A DNA stretch of 64,000 nt from an uncultured Pseudomonadales bacterium. GTDB taxonomy: Bacteria; Pseudomonadota; Gammaproteobacteria; Pseudomonadales; Azotimanducaceae. The notes under the pieces were generated by a model. That model had not been told where the DNA came from, did no database searches, and saw nothing but the letters and a program-made list of their open reading frames with translations. This document shows, one piece after another, positions 19,599 to 27,698 of this stretch; position 1 is the stretch's first letter, and every line of letters starts with the position of its first letter. A program made the translations under genes and the position numbers. Where the stretch lies: assembly GCA_937775265.1 (NCBI GenBank), contig CALKBV010000008.1, positions 124,001 through 188,000 of the forward strand, in the 5' to 3' direction.

Positions 19599-19919
19599 AT
19601 GAGCGATATAGCCAAACCAGTGTTGCCCGCCACAATTCATTGCTCAACCTGTCAGGCAGCATGTTGCCGAATGCAGGTCATGATCCTCGATGACACCGGC
19701 ATGCCAGAACGCTTTATTGAAACGGACGGCAGCGGTGTTCAATCTATGCGAAGGCTAGATGACGGATGGTGTGAAGCATTGAACCGCAACACTTTTCTGT
19801 GCGATCAATATCTCGTTCGACCCACAATCTGCCGTCAATTCGAAATGGGGGGTGCCGATTGTCAGGGCACGAGGATCGACGTTACTGCCCCGTGGATAGG
19901 CGACGAGCCTGCCGGCTAA
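19599..19919 (+). CDS. YkgJ-family cysteine-cluster protein
   Basis: 106 residues. The Cys pattern CSTCQAACCRM near the start, then a Cys in WCEAL, FLCDQY and ICRQFEMGGADC, is that of the YkgJ/UPF0153 group, thought to bind zinc or iron-sulfur. The biochemical role is unknown in the family. It starts 7 bases after the MBL stop and so should be co-transcribed, which hints at a metal-related partnership that has not been tested. Confidence 0.8.
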   Translation: MSDIAKPVLPATIHCSTCQAACCRMQVMILDDTGMPERFIETDGSGVQSMRRLDDGWCEALNRNTFLCDQYLVRPTICRQFEMGGADCQGTRIDVTAPWIGDEPAG

Positions 19920-19949
19920 TATTTAAACCATCGCTGCATTATCCTAACC

Positions 19950-20162
19950 TTATGAGCGACGCCCCACTCCAAGAGATTTCCCAACTATCTCTTTCATGAC
20001 GTCATTGGTCCCGCCGTAAATAGTCTGCACTCGACCATCACGCCAGGCTGCGAGCGACGTCATAGTCATCCATGTAACCGTAGCCACGGCCCACATTTTG
20101 TCCAGCAATCGCAGATCTATATCCCTTATAACTGCCTTGTCATACAAAAGAACACCTTTCAT
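19950..20162 (-). pseudogene. C-terminal remnant of an acyl-CoA dehydrogenase
   Basis: The last 25 residues, WRDGRVQTIYGGTNDVMKEI and onward, are the classic acyl-CoA dehydrogenase tail. Upstream in the same frame the reading is nonsense, but one frame over it gives QNVGRGYGYMDDYDVAR, the expected preceding sequence. One extra A in the CGC-AGCC context near 20046 explains the shift. The other 300 residues are gone. It lies antiparallel to, and just before, the intact dehydrogenase pair, so it is a third, dead dehydrogenase here. Confidence 0.82.
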
Positions 20163-20204
20163 AATAACCCCACTGCTGATTCTTCTAATGTTTACGGATT
20201 CTCT

Positions 20205-21401
20205 ATGAGTGACTTAAATACATTCCGTCAAGAAACACGCGCTTGGCTGAACGAAAACTGCCCTGCATCATGCCAGGGTGACGACAATATTCTCCCTGAC
20301 ATATTGTGGGGTGGCAGACGTCAAAAAATTGATGAGCCAGATGTCCAGCTTTGGATGGATCGCCTTGTTGCCCAAGGTTGGACAATTCCTGGCTGGCCGA
20401 AAGAATATGGCGGCGGTGGTCTTTCTGATGATGAGAGCAAAGTACTGGCTGAAGAGATGAGCGCTATCGGCACCCACTCGCCGCTCTACTCATTTGGCAT
20501 TAGCATGCTTGGGCCTGCGCTCCTGGAATACGCGACCGAAGAACAAAAACGCGAACACTTACCCAGGATCGCCAGCGGTGAGATTCGCTGGTGCCAGGGA
20601 TACAGCGAACCGGGTTCTGGATCAGACCTTGCAAGCTTGCAATGCAAAGCAGTTAAAGACGGTGATGATTATGTCGTCACGGGTCAAAAGGTCTGGACCT
20701 CCACTGCTGATGTATCTGACTGGATTTTTTGTTTAGTGCGAACAGACTCAGATGCACCGAAGCACGAAGGCATCAGCTTTCTGCTAATCGACATGGAATC
20801 TGAGGGCGTCTCGGCACGTCCTATCGTATTGTTATCGGGCGCATCGCCTTTTTGTGAAACGTTTTTTGATGGTGTTCGAGTACCTATCGCCAACAGAGTG
20901 CACGAGGAAAACAAAGGCTGGTCCGTCGCCAAGGCGTTACTGCTCCACGAACGAACCATGTTGGCAGGCGGCCCTGGTCGAGCCTCGACTGGTGACCAAA
21001 AACGCACATTGCTGCAAGTTGCACGCGATTCAATGAACGCTCCTACCGGTCCATTGCCGGACAAAGCTGTTCGAGCCGAGATTGCGCAAACCGAAATGGA
21101 TCAGATGTGCTACGCCGCAACCTTGCAAAAGGTCCAGGATGCCGCCAAAGCCGGGAAAGGCATGGGCCCGGAAGGCTCCATGTTTAAGCTCTACCTTAGC
21201 GAGCTGGGACAACGCAGCGCAGATCTTCGGCAACGACTTAATGGGGCTGATGGCTTGATCTGGGATGGCGATGAATTCCATCCGGAAGCCAAAGAATCAA
21301 CTCGCGAATGGCTGTACTCGCGCGCCTCGACAATTCTGGGCGGCACTTCTGAAATTCAGCTCAACATTATTACCAAGCGTGTGCTTGGATTGCCGGAATA
21401 G
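20205..21401 (+). CDS. Acyl-CoA dehydrogenase, large partner of a two-gene pair
   Basis: 398 residues, full length. Marks are GWPKEYGGGG in the N-terminal helical domain, WCQGYSEPGSGSDLASLQ (FAD loop), VVTGQKVWTST, and the tail ASTILGGTSEIQLNIITKRV. The next gene starts 4 bases after its stop and encodes a second, different acyl-CoA dehydrogenase. Such adjacent unlike pairs form alpha2-beta2 heterotetramers in steroid side-chain oxidation (the FadE28-FadE29 type), where only one subunit carries the catalytic base. That arrangement is inferred here from gene order. Confidence 0.9.
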   Translation: MSDLNTFRQETRAWLNENCPASCQGDDNILPDILWGGRRQKIDEPDVQLWMDRLVAQGWTIPGWPKEYGGGGLSDDESKVLAEEMSAIGTHSPLYSFGISMLGPALLEYATEEQKREHLPRIASGEIRWCQGYSEPGSGSDLASLQCKAVKDGDDYVVTGQKVWTSTADVSDWIFCLVRTDSDAPKHEGISFLLIDMESEGVSARPIVLLSGASPFCETFFDGVRVPIANRVHEENKGWSVAKALLLHERTMLAGGPGRASTGDQKRTLLQVARDSMNAPTGPLPDKAVRAEIAQTEMDQMCYAATLQKVQDAAKAGKGMGPEGSMFKLYLSELGQRSADLRQRLNGADGLIWDGDEFHPEAKESTREWLYSRASTILGGTSEIQLNIITKRVLGLPE

Positions 21402-21405
21402 CGAC

Positions 21406-22551
21406 ATGACACTAATACTCAACGAAGAACAAGAACTACTCAGAGACAGCGCCAAAAGTTTCGTCGATGATCAATGGCAATTAAACCAGCTCCGAGCGAA
21501 CCGTGCATCGCCAAAGTCCGGCACAATCGATACCGGGCTATGGCAGCAAATGGTAGAACTCGGCTGGGCCGCGATTCCTTTTCCTGAAGAATTTGGTGGG
21601 CTCGGCCTCGGATACGCCGAACTCGGCATCGTGATGGAAGAAGCCGGGCGCAAACTCCTAATATCACCACTGCTCTCATCGGTCGTACTCAGTGGCAGTG
21701 CCATCGAACTTGCCGGTAACAATGATCAGAAAACTGAGCACCTGCCAAAGATCTGTGACGGCAGCGGCCTGTACGCCATGGCGTACCAGGAAACTTCACG
21801 ACACGAGCCTGAAAACGTGCACGCAGCGCTCACGAAAAGCGACGGTGGCTATCAATTAAGCGGCCACAAACAATTGGTTATCAATGGTGGCTCTGCTAAT
21901 CATCTAGTGGTCGTCTGCAGATCATCGGGTGATGCCGGTGACCGGGATGGTCTATCCCTGGTGCTGGTTAACAGTTCTGCAGCGGGGGTGTCCATCGCCA
22001 ACAATCTGCTGCTGGACAGCACGCCTTCTGCCAACATTACCTTTACAGATGTGCCAATTTCACCTGAGGATATCCTTGGCGAAATTGGCAATGCCGCGGA
22101 TGTGCTGGATGAAGTTTACGCGCGCGCCGCGATCGCTTTGTCTGCCGATATGCTCGGGGGTATTCAATCTGCCTTTGAAATGACGCTTGAGTATCTGAAA
22201 GTCAGAGAACAGTTCGGCGCGAAAATCGGGACGTTTCAAGGTCTAAAACATCGCGCAGGACGCTGGTTCTGTGAAGTTGAACTCAGCCGCGCAATCGTGC
22301 TCAAAGCGCTCCGGAGTATTGATAGTGGCAGTAGCAATCTTGCGCGAGTCTCTAACGCCTGCAAGGCTCGCTGCACCGCCACTTACCAGCTATCCGGTAA
22401 AGAAGGCATACAGATGCATGGTGGAATTGGCGTGACAGACGAACACGACATCGGTCTGTACTTCAAACGGGCGCGTGTGACAGAGATTCTGCTAGGCGAT
22501 ACGAGCTTTCACACTGATCAAGTTCTGCGAACCAGCCAAGTAGCTTACTGA
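21406..22551 (+). CDS. Acyl-CoA dehydrogenase, second partner of the pair
   Basis: 381 residues from the ATG at 21406 (MTLILNEEQELLRDSAKSF). The open frame continues upstream, but only through the end of the neighbouring gene. Marks are WAAIPFPEEFGGLGLGYAEL, a middle domain starting YAMAYQE, VREQFGAKIGTFQGLKHR, and IQMHGGIGVTDEHDIGLYFK before a FHTDQV tail. This is the partner type in heterotetrameric dehydrogenases, having HGG but lacking the GGTSE-type end. The 4-base spacing implies translational coupling. The substrate is likely a CoA ester too bulky for ordinary homotetramers. Confidence 0.9.
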   Translation: MTLILNEEQELLRDSAKSFVDDQWQLNQLRANRASPKSGTIDTGLWQQMVELGWAAIPFPEEFGGLGLGYAELGIVMEEAGRKLLISPLLSSVVLSGSAIELAGNNDQKTEHLPKICDGSGLYAMAYQETSRHEPENVHAALTKSDGGYQLSGHKQLVINGGSANHLVVVCRSSGDAGDRDGLSLVLVNSSAAGVSIANNLLLDSTPSANITFTDVPISPEDILGEIGNAADVLDEVYARAAIALSADMLGGIQSAFEMTLEYLKVREQFGAKIGTFQGLKHRAGRWFCEVELSRAIVLKALRSIDSGSSNLARVSNACKARCTATYQLSGKEGIQMHGGIGVTDEHDIGLYFKRARVTEILLGDTSFHTDQVLRTSQVAY

Positions 22552-22564
22552 GCGCGCGTTAAGC

Positions 22565-22584
22565 CAGAGGCCGAAAAGCCTCTG
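22565..22584. terminator. Hairpin between the dehydrogenase pair and the ABM gene
   Basis: CAGAGGC, loop CGAAAA, GCCTCTG form a perfect 7-base stem just after the dehydrogenase stop, where two convergent genes meet. No T run follows, so termination would be weak or need Rho. Confidence 0.45.
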
Positions 22585-22645
22585 CACAGCCCACCCAGAT
22601 AGTCCGGAAATGTCCGGATCGTAAAGATCGTCATTCAGCTGTTAG

Positions 22646-23434
22646 CTAGACCAAAACCGCGCCATACGTGACACTTGATTGAATGGTTCGCCGAAGGCGA
22701 ATCACCTGGCGCGCCACAAATATCCATTCCCCGTAGATGTGTATAGAATGCAGGAAAGTCCGCTCTCGCTCAATTTCATTCAACGTAGGCTGCAGCGCGA
22801 CGTGCCGGGGATCATCGCGATGAGCGATTGCGGCCTGTTCGTTAGCAAAAGCCGCGACGAACAACATATCGCCTGCTTTAACGTCCGGACCACGGTCGGA
22901 ATCCCGAAGCGCGAGTCCACCACTGTAGATCAGCGTGCCAGGTTCAGCATCCCTACAATAGTCAGCATGCTCGCCCGTTACTTCGATATAGCGTCGCTTC
23001 ATGGCAGCATCAGTAAAGCGTGTACCAATTAACGTAATCGTGATGCCTGCGTCACTCATGGGCTCGTCCGATTGCGCTCTGTCCCACCAGCCATAGCCTT
23101 CAATATCGACGAACTGGTTACTCATCACGCGACGCCTTGTCATACTGCGCTCACCCATGGTTTCCATCAGGGTCGCGTGGGCCGGACGTGCAACATGTGC
23201 ATCAAGACTGGACTGACCCTGTGCATAGCGTTCAAAGACAAGCACATGGCTTTCATCCTGCAGCGAGCGGGCAGCTTCGTAGGCACTGGTACCAGGTTCA
23301 CCCACCAGTGCGTCCTGACCTCTTTTCTGCCAAACATCCAGCCACTCGTCGACGGTCGTTGTTTCTGTGCGAACTTGATATTCGACCAGTGCTGTCAATG
23401 GAGAATCACCAATACTCATATTTTCTGTGCTCAT
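22646..23434 (-). CDS. Tandem ABM-type (dimeric alpha-beta barrel) protein
   Basis: 262 residues containing two related alpha-beta barrel halves. The first (about 10-95) reads LTALVEYQVRTETTTVDEWL and VLVFERYAQGQSSLDAH. The second (about 130-235) has TITLIGTRFTDAAMKRRYIE and MLFVAAFANEQAAIAHRDD. Both match antibiotic-biosynthesis-monooxygenase/quinol monooxygenase proteins, normally single-domain dimers, so this chain may be a covalent dimer. No cofactor is needed by known members. The last 35 residues look unlike the family. It is leftward and alone, and no substrate can be proposed. Confidence 0.65.
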   Translation of the reverse strand: MSTENMSIGDSPLTALVEYQVRTETTTVDEWLDVWQKRGQDALVGEPGTSAYEAARSLQDESHVLVFERYAQGQSSLDAHVARPAHATLMETMGERSMTRRRVMSNQFVDIEGYGWWDRAQSDEPMSDAGITITLIGTRFTDAAMKRRYIEVTGEHADYCRDAEPGTLIYSGGLALRDSDRGPDVKAGDMLFVAAFANEQAAIAHRDDPRHVALQPTLNEIERERTFLHSIHIYGEWIFVARQVIRLRRTIQSSVTYGAVLV

Positions 23435-23926
23435 AGTCGCCTTAAAATTTTTACTTTTATTCTCTGCCTGGGTGCCCTAACAGGTTCATTGCCTTCAACG
23501 GTTACCCGCTTCTTGCAACCCACAAGTTAACCGACCCACTGACCGCATGTCGAGCTGAATAACATCTATCAGGGACACCGTCTTAGAGCATATTTAGGAC
23601 GCGAAAAACCGGTCAAATGGTTGCCTCACAAGGTAAACCTTCATGATGCTAATATCGTTACTGCTCAGGGTGCTCACGCACTTCCTATTGATATATTTCA
23701 ACTTTCTCGAAACTAGTGTCGCTGTGAATACCAGATAGCCCGGTTTAAAGGCTTCGCGTTATGTCGACCTGGCAGGAGCAGGAGTTCACATAGGACTTGA
23801 AGCTATTTTCCTATTTGTGACCGACAAGCCAAAACAGATCCCAGGCAGTTAATATATGTTAGTCTGAATCGACAATTAAAAACCCAGTCATATCAAACTA
23901 CCTAGTATTTACGGAGGCTTTAACAG
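23435..23926. other. Divergent intergenic region, no gene seen
   Basis: 492 bases between the leftward ABM gene and the rightward secreted-protein gene. No open frame with family resemblance and no strong hairpin was seen. GGAGGC eight bases before the ATG at 23927 is a good ribosome site for the secreted protein. Confidence 0.5.
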
Positions 23927-24358
23927 ATGAAGCGAGTTCTAATTCTTATTACCATGCTGTTCGCGGCACAAATAACCCAAGCCGGACACCATGAAAACGG
24001 CATGACGTTGTCCAAACGTCAGCCGGACACTTCGATGACGATTACCTCGGTCAACCTTGGCCAAGACCAAACCGTCATTACAGCGACGGGGGACATGGGA
24101 GCCTATGGAAAGGTATACACAACATACAACCTGGCTTATAACGGCGATCGAAAAAGCGGATCAGTAACAGGCCAGGGCAGGGGCGCAACGGCTGAAGCGA
24201 TTGTCGCTGGAGTTTTTGCAGGCCGTTGGTATGTAGACGGCTCTAAAGTGATCATGAGAACTGTCGTTCAGATCAATGACGGTACGCAAAATCTAGACGT
24301 TATCACCTTTGATGCCGCTAAAAGTACTCTTGAGGTTGAAGTTTATATTCTGAAATAG
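23927..24358 (+). CDS. Small secreted protein of unknown function
   Basis: 143 residues. Positions 1-19 form a signal peptide (MKRVLILITMLFAAQITQA) with cleavage before GHH, so the mature protein of about 124 residues is periplasmic or exported. The mature part is beta-rich and free of Cys, with repeated ITxTG- and VYTTYN-like strands and a Gly-rich turn GSVTGQGRGAT. I do not recognise the family. The ribosome site GGAGGC supports the start, and a strong hairpin directly after the stop makes it a single-gene transcript. Confidence 0.7.
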   Translation: MKRVLILITMLFAAQITQAGHHENGMTLSKRQPDTSMTITSVNLGQDQTVITATGDMGAYGKVYTTYNLAYNGDRKSGSVTGQGRGATAEAIVAGVFAGRWYVDGSKVIMRTVVQINDGTQNLDVITFDAAKSTLEVEVYILK

Positions 24359-24364
24359 AAACTT

Positions 24365-24391
24365 ATAGGGACAGGCTTCGTCTGTCCCTAT
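24365..24391. terminator. Terminator hairpin after the secreted protein
   Basis: ATAGGGACAG, loop GCTTCGT, CTGTCCCTAT: a perfect 10-base stem beginning seven bases after the stop codon. The stem runs into the last codons of the FAD-enzyme stub on the other strand, so the stub ends within it. Confidence 0.8.
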
Positions 24392-24663
24392 ATCCCGCCA
24401 CATATTTCCTGCTCTTTTACTTTTGCGCCGAAAGTTATCACTTCGGCTGGATTGTCATCAATGCCCGCCTTCGCCATCAGCGAATTATTCGGCACCCACG
24501 CGACACCGCCAGATAGCGCCGTTGTGCCACCATAGAACGCTTCTTTTTCAAGCACGATCACATCCAGACCTTCATGCTCGCCAACGACAGCAGCTGTCAA
24601 ACCGGCAGAGCCCGAGCCTATGACAAGGAGGTCTGTTTCAAAATCCCAATTCACAGTATTCAC
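24388..24663 (-). pseudogene. N-terminal stub of a ketosteroid dehydrogenase-like flavoprotein
   Basis: 91 residues starting at a GTG with AGGA ahead of it. TDLLVIGSGSAGLTAAVVG is the FAD-binding GxGxxG, followed by VIVLEKEAFYGGTTALSGGV and AWVPNN, the pattern of 3-ketosteroid delta-1-dehydrogenase and fumarate-reductase-type FAD enzymes of about 560 residues. Everything after residue 80 is missing and the frame ends inside the neighbour's terminator. Promoter side intact and body deleted: this is a truncated gene, and a hint that the lineage once handled keto-steroids or similar rings. Confidence 0.82.
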
Positions 24664-24925
24664 ATCTGTTTCCTGCGCAACTTGACCGGGTTTAATCTGA
24701 ACGATTAGATATTTTTATGGCACGACTGTCATAGGATTGGCCGGTGAAGTCAAGCGATTGCTAAAGGGCAGGAATGTCGTCGCCGGCTTCTCACTATCGC
24801 TCATCAGACACGCCGATGACCCCGTCCTCCTCGGTTTCTTTAATCTGGTACTAAACAGACCGGTACTCCACTGCGGGCAAATTGAAACGCAGCGAAAAAA
24901 AATTGAACCTTACAGAGATCTAGCG

Positions 24926-26104
24926 CTATCTGGCTTTTCCAGGCAACTCCCACAATGCACGCCCATAGTTTTCCGCCGCCTCTTCCCATACCAGGGACAC
25001 GTGTGTCACACCGGCATTGATATCCCGCTGGTAACGCTGAATCGGGTTACTGAGATTAATCGACGTGGCACCGGACATAAGGGCAAGGTTGTTGGCCACT
25101 TTGCCCATCAGCCGCGAGACATATGAGGCATCCCGCTGAGACGATAAGGCATCCAGTGTGGAGGGCGGCGCACCCGCCTCCCCCCAACGCATGAGTTCAG
25201 TCAGCCGATGGCGCATGATGAGTTCCGCTGCATGAATATCGGTCAGTGCTTCGGTCAACTTCATCTGATTGGCAACCCGCTCCGCCTGCAATTCTCCGCT
25301 GAACAGCGCTTTTTTACCTATTAAAGTCTGGCGCACGGCCTCTGCCATGCCATTAGCCATGCCGACGAGGGCTGGCGGAATCCCCCACACCGCCGGGAGC
25401 ACAAACGGTAGCCTCGCCAGAGGAATACCATGCGCCTTACCGCCGGGTGTATTACCCGTCGCAAGATCCATAATCGGCAGTCGGCGGTGTTCCGGTACAA
25501 AAACATCATCGAGGATCAGGTCTTTACTACCGGTGCCTGACAAGCCCGACACAAACCAGTCATCGACAATGTCCAAATCGCCCCGCGGCACTAGTAGCCA
25601 GTCCATACAGGTAGGACTGGGCTTTAAGATAATGAACCAGCCTGCAAAGTCACAGCCGCTGGAAAACTTCCAGCGTCCAGAAAGCCTGAAACCGCCATCA
25701 ACTTCTTGCATTTCGCTGTGGGTTGCAAAGGATGCCGTGGAACATACCTGATCCGAACTGTCCGCCCAGTACTCTTCCTGCGCCTGAATCGGAAACAGCC
25801 CTATCTGCCAGTTATGCACAATGAACAGGTTGGCCACCCAACCGCTAGAGCCGCAGGCAGTTGCTAGCGTACGAATGACCTCCGCAGCTGTGTCGAAACC
25901 CAACTCAAATCCGCCAAACCGCCGCGGCTGCAGAATCTTGTGGAACTCAGCCGCCCGGAATTCACGTACAGTGTCACCAGAGAGCCGTCGACTCTCTTCC
26001 GCTACCCGGGCACGCTCGTGTAACCCCGGCAACAACGCTTCAGCCCGCGCCACTAGCTCTGCCTGATCGGGCACACGTTCTACCTGCATTTGATTCAATG
26101 TCAT
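24926..26104 (-). CDS. Flavin-dependent monooxygenase oxygenase component, HsaA-like
   Basis: 392 residues with the acyl-CoA dehydrogenase fold but group D monooxygenase features: LSGDTVREFRAAEFHKILQP, RFGGFELGFDTAAEVI, then GSSGWVANLF, FRLSGRWKFSSGCDFAGWFI and the late loop NPIQRYQRDINAGVTH. These resemble HsaA, 4-hydroxyphenylacetate hydroxylase and naphthoate-type oxygenases that use reduced flavin from a separate reductase. No reductase gene is adjacent. It would hydroxylate an aromatic ring in the cytoplasm. About 225 bases upstream of the stub gene at its 3' side hold no clear coding sequence. Confidence 0.85.
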   Translation of the reverse strand: MTLNQMQVERVPDQAELVARAEALLPGLHERARVAEESRRLSGDTVREFRAAEFHKILQPRRFGGFELGFDTAAEVIRTLATACGSSGWVANLFIVHNWQIGLFPIQAQEEYWADSSDQVCSTASFATHSEMQEVDGGFRLSGRWKFSSGCDFAGWFIILKPSPTCMDWLLVPRGDLDIVDDWFVSGLSGTGSKDLILDDVFVPEHRRLPIMDLATGNTPGGKAHGIPLARLPFVLPAVWGIPPALVGMANGMAEAVRQTLIGKKALFSGELQAERVANQMKLTEALTDIHAAELIMRHRLTELMRWGEAGAPPSTLDALSSQRDASYVSRLMGKVANNLALMSGATSINLSNPIQRYQRDINAGVTHVSLVWEEAAENYGRALWELPGKAR

Positions 26105-26218
26105 GACTGGTCCTCCAGACCCACTTATTGGGAATTAACTTGATAGTATATCCATCGACCTTGTGTGCAAAATCGGTACATCTCAAATCACTCTGATCAC
26201 TTATCTGGAGATTAAAAC

Positions 26219-26719
26219 ATGAATAACAGCTTTAATTACGACGATGTGAGCCACTACACACTGGAAGAAGAAGACGAACAGGAGCTTATAGACGCCCAGA
26301 ACGAATGTACCTTCATGTGGAGCACCAAAGAGGGCTGGCCCGTGGGTGTCATCATGTCTTACGTTTATAATCGCGGTTACTTCTGGCTTAGCGTCTCATC
26401 ACTAAGGGTACGGGTTCAGGCGGTTGCCCGGGAACCTCGTACATCAATCTCCATCACCAGCAAAGGTTGTGACATAAAAGCACCACTGAGCCTGACCTAC
26501 AAAGGAACCTGCGAGGTACTCAGCGATCAAGAAACAATAGACTGGTTCCTGCCGACCCTGGCAAAACGTTTGCGTGCAGGAGACCAACAGGCACAAAAGG
26601 AATTCGTCAGACTGAACAACACGCCGAATCGGCGCGTACTAAAATTCAAGCCGGTCAAAAAAATCGGCTTCGACAGCCGTAAAATGCGTCAGGCAACACT
26701 TGATGCAGGCCAGGGTTGA
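26219..26719 (+). CDS. Pyridoxamine-5'-phosphate oxidase-like flavin-binding protein
   Basis: 166 residues forming a split beta-barrel of the PPOX family. The family strand pattern is seen in GWPVGVIMSYVYNRGYFWLS, VRVQAVAREPRTSISITSKG and SLTYKGTCEVLSDQETIDWF. Members bind FMN or F420, or act as reductases on small molecules. It has no signal and should be cytoplasmic. It is divergent from the HsaA-like gene by about 115 bases, so it could in principle supply reduced flavin or share regulation, but the fold does not prove reductase activity. A broken relative lies near 29.1 kb. Confidence 0.75.
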   Translation: MNNSFNYDDVSHYTLEEEDEQELIDAQNECTFMWSTKEGWPVGVIMSYVYNRGYFWLSVSSLRVRVQAVAREPRTSISITSKGCDIKAPLSLTYKGTCEVLSDQETIDWFLPTLAKRLRAGDQQAQKEFVRLNNTPNRRVLKFKPVKKIGFDSRKMRQATLDAGQG

Positions 26720-26763
26720 AGCGTGATGTGCTAGTGATATCGCGCGTCATTACCAGAGGTATC

Positions 26764-27153
26764 TCAGAAAGGGATATCGTCATATTCGTTCTCATCGAAA
26801 GGCGGTGGTGAAGCGCCTTGATCAGCCGACGAAGACGAATGTGATTGGCCTGGCGCTGGCGTCACGCGCCAGGCCTGCAAGCTGGTAAAACACTTCTCCG
26901 GGTTACCGCCACCTGACCAAAGCCTGCCCGAAAGATTAAACTGCACCTGGATTTCATCGCCGATATTATGATTGTCCATCATTGCGCACTTGTCTTTAAT
27001 CAGTTCAAGGGCAATGTGATTAGGGTAGGTTGGATTTTCATTCTGGCCGGTCAGCTTGATCACAAACTCTCGTTTTGTGAAGCCGTTGTTGCCGTATTCA
27101 GTGGTATCGCCAATGGAATGGATCAATCCCTGGACTTCAAAACTTTGCGACAT
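26764..27153 (-). CDS. DUF3127 protein with an SSB-like acidic tail
   Basis: 129 residues. The first 95 form the DUF3127 domain, an OB-like fold (FEVQGLIHSIGDTTEYGNNG and FTKREFVIKLTGQNENPTYP). After a Ser/Gln/Gly/Pro-rich linker the chain ends NEYDDIPF, almost exactly the acidic tip by which single-stranded DNA-binding protein recruits repair and replication partners. The layout is therefore fold, disordered linker, then tip, as in SSB. DUF3127 is uncharacterised. A single-strand DNA-binding role is inference from this layout. It converges with the PPOX gene. Confidence 0.8.
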   Translation of the reverse strand: MSQSFEVQGLIHSIGDTTEYGNNGFTKREFVIKLTGQNENPTYPNHIALELIKDKCAMMDNHNIGDEIQVQFNLSGRLWSGGGNPEKCFTSLQAWRVTPAPGQSHSSSSADQGASPPPFDENEYDDIPF

Positions 27154-27259
27154 CCTTGGGAGGTCTCCTGTAACTCAAAATTTGATCAACAATCCCTATT
27201 GTAATTCAAATTAGAGCAAAGCGAGACTTATTGTTCATAGTTCCTTGGTTCTAATACGA

Positions 27260-27590
27260 ACATCACAATCCGCAGGCAGCCAACCGAGAACCTGCGCAAC
27301 GCAAACCGGAAAGCTGCGCTCGCTATTGCCAAACAGCTCGACCACCCGATCGACCTTGTAAGTTCAGACGTCATCCTGCCTAAAAATGAGCGGGCCAACT
27401 CTAGGTGACTCATTTACGTGCCATACATCCGAATACACAGGCGCTATTTATCTCCGGGTATCCAAGAACCCACTTCGACGATATACCTTCCGAAAGAGAT
27501 GGTTTTCTACAAAAGCCTTTCTCGGGCGACGAACTGGTCAGCCGAGCTCGAGCACTTTTGAACGATGCGGACGATTTTTCGGCGACATGA
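27260..27590 (+). pseudogene. Decayed response-regulator receiver domain
   Basis: Three frames together read a receiver domain. HPIDLVSSDVILPK is in one frame (phospho-acceptor Asp in SSDVILP), MSGPTL follows in a second, and HLRAIHPNTQALFISGYP continues in a third, ending FLQKPFSGDELVSRARALL with the conserved Lys-Pro. Two single-base shifts within about 40 bases break it. The N-terminal third is unrecognisable and no kinase or output domain adjoins. The end resembles receivers fused to hybrid histidine kinases. It fills most of the 27154-27698 gap. Confidence 0.78.
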
Positions 27591-27698
27591 TGCACTAGTC
27601 GATTCGACCGTTGTACCCTGGCGACAACAAACTTGAATATTGAAGGAAACGCTCAGTGAACGGGCTAAGTTGTGACATCATAGCCGTTAACCTTGCCC

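Noticed and set aside
24737..25126. 129-codon plus-strand frame near the HsaA-like gene
   Set aside because: More than half lies antisense to the HsaA-like enzyme. The free part (24737-24925) has no recognisable motif.
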